This document shows positions 57,692-64,000 of a stretch of 64,000 nt of DNA, piece by piece. The translations under genes were made by a program, and so were the position numbers. Source of the DNA: Dichetophora obliterata (lineage: Eukaryota; Arthropoda; Insecta; Diptera; Sciomyzidae); contig OY986435.1 of NCBI GenBank assembly GCA_963920525.1, positions 223,870,399-223,934,398 of the forward strand, given 5' to 3'. The number at the start of each line of letters is the position of its first letter. Position 1 is the stretch's first letter. The notes under the pieces are model-generated. The model was not told the DNA's origin and ran no database searches. It worked only from the letters and a program-made list of their open reading frames with translations.

Positions 57692-59224
57692 TACGTATTC
57701 TAATTCTGTTGTTTAGAATCAAAGAATATATATTTCACTTTCAGCTAATTGAAGATGTTTGAAGAACATTTCTTGACAAGGGAATTTGAATATTTGAATA
57801 GTTTTGAAAGCATTTTATTGCGAAATTCATTAAAATGTTTCATAGTAAGCTATAAGATAATGTGAATTAATTTAACTTTATACATATCACATTACTGTTT
57901 TACTAATTCAATTTAGTTGTAATTATTTAAAAAAATATTTAATATATATTAACATAGTAAATTAATAGACTGAGAAACACACTATAGAATATTTAAGTAC
58001 TCTGCAAATATAAAGTATTGCAAAAGAAGAATAATAACATTTTTAAAGCATTTATCGTATTTAGTAAGTAAATGCTTTCACTATTTACATTAAAAATTTA
58101 ACGATTTTAACTCGTAAGAAGTGATCGTTAAACAAAAAATGCCTCAAATAATACTAAAGAAAATGACTATAGCAATAAACCTTGAGACTAAACATATCTA
58201 TATTTTCTTCTAAACGCATTTACCAAATGTTGTTCAAGGACTCAAAAATTTCTGTCAGTTTTTTTTAATCGCTCAACTTACAGTCCAATAAAAGCATTTC
58301 TTTATTTAAAATATCGTCGACATCCATAGATCATTATGTTTTATTCTGCAAAAAAATAAATTTACGTTTTTTTGTCATATCAACTTTGCATAAGAAATTT
58401 ATTGCAAAAATAAAAAAAAATATTTCAAGAATGCAAAAAACTTTTTCAATAATGTTTTGTTTACTTAAAAAAACCAGATTGCAATAGGTTTTCTCAATTG
58501 TCTGTAATAACTCTTGAAAGATATCAATATTTTACGAAATTTTTTCAACATTTTTACATCAATCGTATATTAAGGCGTCTACACAGAAAACCTATATACA
58601 TATATTTCTGATAAATATTTTGGAATCATATGAGTTTGAATATTCTTAAGCAACGCAAAGAAAAAAAAAATCACAATAAGAGATCATCAGTTTTGGTATT
58701 TATTTCCAACTTTTAACCACTGTGCGCCGGCCTTTTGGTTTTGTGTTATTTTTGTTTATGTCTAACAAACCAAAATCACAAGCGTTGTTATTGTTTCTTT
58801 CTCCATAGAGTGCAACAATAAAATACCAAAAACTTGTTTTCGAGAAAAAACAAACAAAAAATGAGAGCTCACATGGCCTGCAGACAAATACTTATGAAAA
58901 GTGCATACACAAAAAAAAAAACTAATTAACGCTAAGAGACGTTGGCAGAGAAGGAGCAGTACTCAGAGTACACTCAAAATACATTCGGATCGAGCGCTTT
59001 TGTAACAAACTGACTCAACGCACTCATTGAAAACGGCTCGAAGTGGATCGGATCACGCCGCTCTCGGATATGAGAATGTACTTATAACCGAAAAAATGCT
59101 AATGAGCCGAATGCCTATAAGTATTTTACACATATTATTAAGTATGGATAGAGTTCAGAACAGCACGACACTCGGGTATGATTTGAGTATCCGAATTCTG
59201 TCGGATACTCATTGCAGTTCTCTG

Positions 59225-59345
59225 ATGCACACCAACGATGAGAAAGACACGAGAAGCAATATTTTCTTCCATACAAAATTGCATTGCTTCTCGTGTCTTT
59301 CTCATCGTTGGTGTGCATGTTCGTGATACAGAATAATGCAGTAAA
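59225..59345. repeat. Palindromic target sequence between L and R
   Basis: ATGCACACCAACGATGAGAA, then AGACACGAGAAGCAAT, is mirrored from 59275 to 59324 around a short centre. The mirrored arm continues to 59345 with CATGTTCGTGATACAGAATA, which matches the left flank of L (54525-54547) inverted. So L jumped into one arm of an older hairpin repeat. 59346-59625 holds no gene. Confidence 0.85.
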
Positions 59346-60964
59346 TGTGCTAACAGAGTTGTCAGTTTTGACGTACTCCTGGCCATGAATCGACAACTTA
59401 ACCGCCAAAAACCGCCAAATTATTTTTTTAAAATATTTAAAGAAAATAAATAAAACCATAATATTTACATAACGTCATAAATATTTTTATTATATTTGTA
59501 CATATGACCATAATATGTTCTTATTAGATATAGTAAAATATATACTTATTAATATATTAACATGCAAAAACCATACAAATAGCTAAAATTATAGAAAACG
59601 AAACATAAGAACAATAAATAAAGTGTTATGTACCAGAGAACTGCAATGAGTATCAGGCAGAATTCGGATGCTCAAATCATAACCGAGTGTCGTGCTGCTC
59701 TCAACTCTATCCATACTCAATAAAATGTGTAAAATACTTATAGGCATTCGGCTCATTAGCATTTTTTTTTGTTATAAGTATATTCTCATATCTGACAGCG
59801 GCGTGATTCGATCCACTTCGAGCCGTTTTCAACGAGTGCGTCGAGTTAGTTTATTACAAAGGTGCTCCGAATGTATTTTGAGTGTACTCTGAGTACTGCT
59901 CCTTCTCTGCCAACGTATCTTAGCGTTAATTATTTCTTTATTTTGCGTATGCACTTTTCGTAGGTACTTGTCTGCAGGCCATGTCAGCTCTCATTTTTTG
60001 TTTGTTTTTTCTAGAAAACTCGTTCTTGGTATTTTATTTTTGCACTCTATGGAGAAAAAAACTATAACAACGTTTGTGATTTTGGTTTGTTAGACATAAA
60101 CAAAAATAAAACAAATTCAAAAGGCCGGCACACAGTGGTTAAAAGTTGGAAATAAATACCAAAACTGATAATCTCTTTTTGTGATTTTTTTTTCTTTGCG
60201 TTGTTTAAGAATATACTTACTAGCATGATTCCAAAATATTTATCAGAAATATATATATAGGTTTTCTCTGTGGACGCCTTAAAATACGATTGATGTAAAA
60301 ATGTTGAAAAAATTTCGTAATATATTGATATTTTTCAAAAGTTATTACAGGCAATTGAGAAAATGTATTGCACTCTGGTTTTTTTAAGTACAAAAAGTAT
60401 TATTGAAATTTTTTTTTTGCATATTTGAAAACTTTTTTATTTTTGCAATAAATTTCTAATGCAAAGTTGATATGACAAAAAAACGTAAATTTATTTTTGG
60501 CAGAATAAAACGTTATGGTCTTGGGGTGTCGACGATATTTTAAATAAAGAAATGCTTTTATTGGACTTTAAGTTGAGCGATTAAAAAAAAACTGACAGAA
60601 TTTTTGCATTCTTGAACAACATTTGGTAAAAACTAAATGCATTTCAAAGAAAATATAGATTTGTTTAGTCTCAGGGTTTATTACTATAGTCATTTTCTTT
60701 AGTATGGTTCATGGCATTTCTTGATTAAACAATCACTTCTTACGAAAGTGCGGCATATTAATATATAGGTATTTTTTTTTATTTAAAATCGTTAAATTTT
60801 TAATGTAAATAGTAAAAGTATTTACTTAATAAAAATGATAAATGGTTTAAAATGTTATAATTCTTCTTTGCAATACTAGAATATATTTATAGAGTACTTA
60901 ACATTTTTTAGTATGTTTCTCATTCTATTAATTGTTGTTAAATATTTTATGTTATTTCATTATA

Positions 60965-61857
60965 CAGGGTCCGCCAAATAACTTTTTTTTTTGAAAATTC
61001 TATAAAAAAACTACTAAATATTTTCTTAAATTTCTTTTTTTATTTGAAACTACAATCCTTCCAGTTAATAATGGAAAATAATTTTATTCAAATGGCTGCC
61101 TCGGCTGGCCATGCAGTAGTCTACACGATCGGTCCAATTTTTAAGCACATTATCGATTGTGTGCAGCTGTATTCCACCAATGGCTTAACGAATATTGTCC
61201 TTTAGAGCGTCAATTGTCTCTGGCTTGTCGGCGTAACACTTATCTTTGAGAGCACTCCACAAATAATAGTCCAGGGGTGTCAAATCGCAGCTCCGAGGTG
61301 GCCAAACGATATCAGCTATGCGGCTGATAATGCGATCTTCAAAAACAGGGCGCTGTGTGGCACGTAGTGCCGTCCTGTTGAAACGAAATGTTGCCAATAT
61401 CCTCCTCTTCAATTTTTGTGAACAAAAATTCGTTTAACATGGCCCGATAACGATCGCCATTGACTGTAACAGCCACGCCTTGCGCATTTTCGAAGGAAAA
61501 TGGACCAATTAATCCTCAAGACCAAAATCCGCACCAAACAGTGACTTGTTTTGGGTGCAGCGGCTTTTCAATGTATGCGTGCGGGTTTTCTGTGCCCCAA
61601 ATGCAACAATTTTGCTTGTTTACATACCCGCCAAGATCAAAATGAGCTTCATCTGAAAAGATGATTTTTTTGGCAAAATCGGCATCATGATTTTCAAAGT
61701 AATGTCGCAATATTTCCCAGCGTTGTTCAAGCGTATGCACAACCATATTCGTTTAGCGGAAGGATAAAACTAATTATCTGTCAAATCAGATATGAGCTAA
61801 GTGTAACCATTCACGAAATAAGCACTAGTTGAAAAAAAAGTTAGATGGCGGACCCTG
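60965..61857 (-). mobile_element. Internally deleted mariner, same family as 1351-2656
   Basis: Ends CAGGGTCCGCC and GGCGGACCCTG with TA at 60963-60964 and 61858-61859. The length of 893 bp reflects internal deletions. Nested in hobo-like element R. Confidence 0.93.
61090..61746 (-). pseudogene. mariner transposase, deletion derivative
   Basis: Starts MVVHTLEQRWEILRHYFENH and then jumps directly to DADFAKKIIFSDEAHFD, missing roughly 130 residues present in the longer copy. Only one shared base is visible at the breakpoint. GYVNKQNCCIWGTENPHAYI and PKQVTVWCGFWS follow. QQDGTTCHTA retains the second Asp, then about 21 bases are lost, and PVFEDRIIS...CDLTPLDYYLWS carries the third. Frame changes near 61515 and 61415 and a stop after DNIR complete the loss. 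Most of the helix-turn-helix region is gone, so it could not bind its ends. Confidence 0.9.
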
Positions 61858-63293
61858 TACTATATGCTATGTTAATATATAGTACATAATTTTTAAATAA
61901 TTACAATTAAATTGAATGAGTAAAACAGTAATGTGATATGTATAAAGGTAAATTAATTTACATTATCTCATAGCTTACTATGAGGCATTTTATTGAATTT
62001 CTCGATAAAGTGCTTTCAAAACTATTCAAATATTCAAATTCCATCGTAAGCCATGTATTTATGCTACACGACCTGTGCTCGCTTTATCACAATGCCAAAA
62101 AGTATGCTATTATCTTTTTCAACTGTTGATAGTATCACATTTACAACCAGCCCCAATTTGTGGCAAAACGCATGAGGTTCACTCCTTTTTTTGGAATAAA
62201 AACGAAACGATAAGCTTTTTAATGATTTATTTTTCTGTTTTTATAATATGCAAACAAATAATATCTCTGAATACTATTAACCACTAATTAAAACAGTTTA
62301 GATGCTGCGCTTCATTGATGTTGGAATTGGGAAAAACACGTGAAGTGGTATATTTCATACGGGAGGTGGGCGTGGCAGAAATACTTTTTTATGTTAGACA
62401 TATATTGAAGATGTCTGACAGAATGGTTCTTGTATTGGTTCAAGACAAAAAAAATTATGGCGTTTTAAATATTTGTGTTGTATGGGAGGTAGGCGTGATT
62501 AAGGGCGGATTTAAAAATATTTTTGTGTGTATTCTAATAAAGCAAATAACAAATAATACACAAAATTTAATTGGTCTACGATGAGTCCTTCTATTTATTG
62601 ACAGCTGTTGTATGAGGCTCAACCACTGTGCGGTGCACGTGTCGGTTTGCTTCTTGTGCGTAAACACGTGCAATAGAAGTTTAGTTTAAATTATCGGCAT
62701 GGGATTTGACAACTTAAGGTTACAGAAAAAAAAAAAAAATTTTACAAATTTAATAATAATTGCTGATTGCAGAAAATGAATGACACGATACTATCGGAAC
62801 TGCTTATTATTTTTAAGCTTCAACAACTTTTCTTCATGCGCAGCTTTCACTGTGTAAGATAGAAACAAAAAGCAACACAAGTATAACACATCTGTTGGTA
62901 TCTAAAAGCTTATGAAAAAATAGCATAAAACAAATACAAAAAAACTCGCTCACTATTTACTGCTGCGCTTTACTGCGCTCTCGTTCATATCTGTGGCAGA
63001 TGAGCCGAGTCATTTGGCTACTAGTGTCGATTATGAGTATTTCGGCAAGTAGGATAAGTATCAGCAAGACGACAACAACCATAAGTATTTATGAATTGAA
63101 AAAACCCGATCTTTTCCGATCCAACTCATGACTTAGGATACTCATATTTATTTGAGCCGCCGCATTCTAGCTTCGTAGAAGAGAATATGAGTCGAGTTGC
63201 GTGCGCTAACTGTGAGTAGGTTTTTTTACTAATTTTTTTCGAATATACTCAGAGTCGCAAAAAAGCTATCCGTTGCAGATATCTGTTATGTAC

Positions 63294-64000
63294 ATGGTCA
63301 AAAATCTTGGACTAGTTTTTCATCCAATCGTTAGAATCATATATTTCTTATTACTTGTTCTATAAGAATTTAAAAGGTTCAAATTATTAGAATTTTTTTT
63401 TAAAAAATCCATAAACAATATTTAATACATGTTGGAATACTCTAAGAAAGCAGCGTTTGGCTTGGTTCGGTTCTTATGCATGTTTATCATTTCTCTATAC
63501 ATGTAGCTTCAAAGAGCAGTTTGTGAAGCCATAAACTTATAACCTTAGCGTAGTTGTTTCGTACTCCACAGGTTTAGTTAGCTTTTATTTTTGCCGAAAA
63601 TATTTTCATACAAGCATGCATTAAGATTTAGTCCTATGAGGGAATAATACTCAATTTTAATATTTTGGGTCGATTACTTTTTTATACAGTTTCGGTGTCA
63701 TCATATATACAATAAAGGATTAACAAGAATTTAGTCAAAGATTTTTGAGCGTTTAAAACCTACGTATAGAGAATACCAAATTTATAACATCCAAAAAAGT
63801 ATTGATGGTTTTTAACAAATTGTCACTTAAACTTCACTGTATTTAAGTTCAGAATTTTCTGGTTTTGGGTACATAGCTTCAGACTTAAAACGTTTTAACA
63901 TTTATTTTGTAGGCTCAAAACTTTCGCAGTATATATTAATATTATATGTATAAATTGATATTCTGAAAAGAGCCTAAATTAGCTCAAATTGCATATTATT
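63294..64000. other. AT-rich end of window, no gene seen
   Basis: A block at about 63690-63765 (TTCGGTGTCATCATATATAC) resembles 22850-22925. Otherwise unassigned. Confidence 0.4.

Larger units (their letters stand above)
54556..59224 (+). mobile_element. hobo-like element L (TSD ATGCACAC)
   Basis: Left end CAGAGATCTGCAACGGATAG and right end (inverse) CAGAGAACTGCAATGAGTAT; perfect octamers ATGCACAC at 54548-54555 and 59225-59232. Its body is the reverse complement of element R over most of its length. Two later insertions interrupt it: a 1.5 kb Harbinger-like element (54709-56214) and a 374-bp MITE (57318-57691). Without them it is about 2.8 kb. No transposase was found, so it is non-autonomous. 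Confidence 0.94.
59634..63285 (-). mobile_element. hobo-like element R (TSD TTATGTAC)
   Basis: Left end CAGAGAACTGCAATGAGTAT and right end (inverse) CAGATATCTGCAACGGATAG; perfect octamers TTATGTAC at 59626-59633 and 63286-63293. Opposite in orientation to L. A deleted mariner (60965-61857) interrupts it. Without that it is about 2.76 kb, close to L without its insertions. Confidence 0.94.

Noticed and set aside
54556..63285. One giant 8.7-kb foldback transposon
   Set aside because: Each half has its own perfect but different 8-bp duplication, so two separate insertions fit better.

Overview
The window looks like repeat-rich, AT-rich euchromatin or intron sequence from a higher fly (Diptera). 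It is not prokaryotic. Support comes from GT-AG introns, a secreted protein gene with CAG/CAA-coded glutamine tracts and threonine tracts, and cut-and-paste DNA transposons of types common in flies: mariner/Tc1, piggyBac and hAT (including hobo-like termini CAGAGAACTGC). The species cannot be named from sequence alone. I saw no rRNA, no functional tRNA, no CRISPR array and no retroviral gene.

Only one host gene can be supported. A + strand exon at 30985-32037 (signal peptide core, Pro/Thr-rich body) joins in phase 0 to an exon at 46776-48137 (Gln-rich). The 14.7 kb intron between them is packed with transposons. The first exon with the start codon lies upstream and was not found. A decayed protein-coding remnant with its own intron lies inside the large intron on the - strand (about 39330-40300).

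Left part (1-16 kb): a palindromic repeat (16-641); a TA-flanked element (688-5536) that holds a hAT copy (1065-3447, TSD ATTATAAT), itself interrupted by a mariner (1351-2656), then a (TA)n tract, a Tc1/Tc3-like element (3599-5225) and a small MITE; a foldback repeat (about 9610-10015); a Tc1 pseudogene (about 10665-11300); and a hAT element (11913-15790, TSD ATAAATAC) carrying a nested piggyBac (13502-15574, TTAA).

Middle (16-46 kb): long low-information AT-rich stretches, a tRNA-derived SINE-like patch (about 20.1-20.6 kb), a 3.1 kb foldback with hobo-like ends built of 240-bp repeats (25581-28692), the host gene, a hobo-like element (33543-35472), a 55-bp tandem array (38.2-38.5 kb), several MITEs, and a second piggyBac (41684-45835) with a hAT copy (43982-45711, TSD GTTTCTAA) nested inside it.

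Right part (48-64 kb): another hAT (49072-50519, TSD ATCACCAC) and two opposite-facing copies of one hobo-like element, L (54556-59224) and R (59634-63285). Each has its own perfect 8-bp target duplication, and each is interrupted by a different younger insertion. The transposase genes I can read are all broken or truncated by stops, frameshifts or deletions, so the window appears to be a transposon graveyard. Target duplications and copies lacking an insertion allow the order of several insertions to be read.
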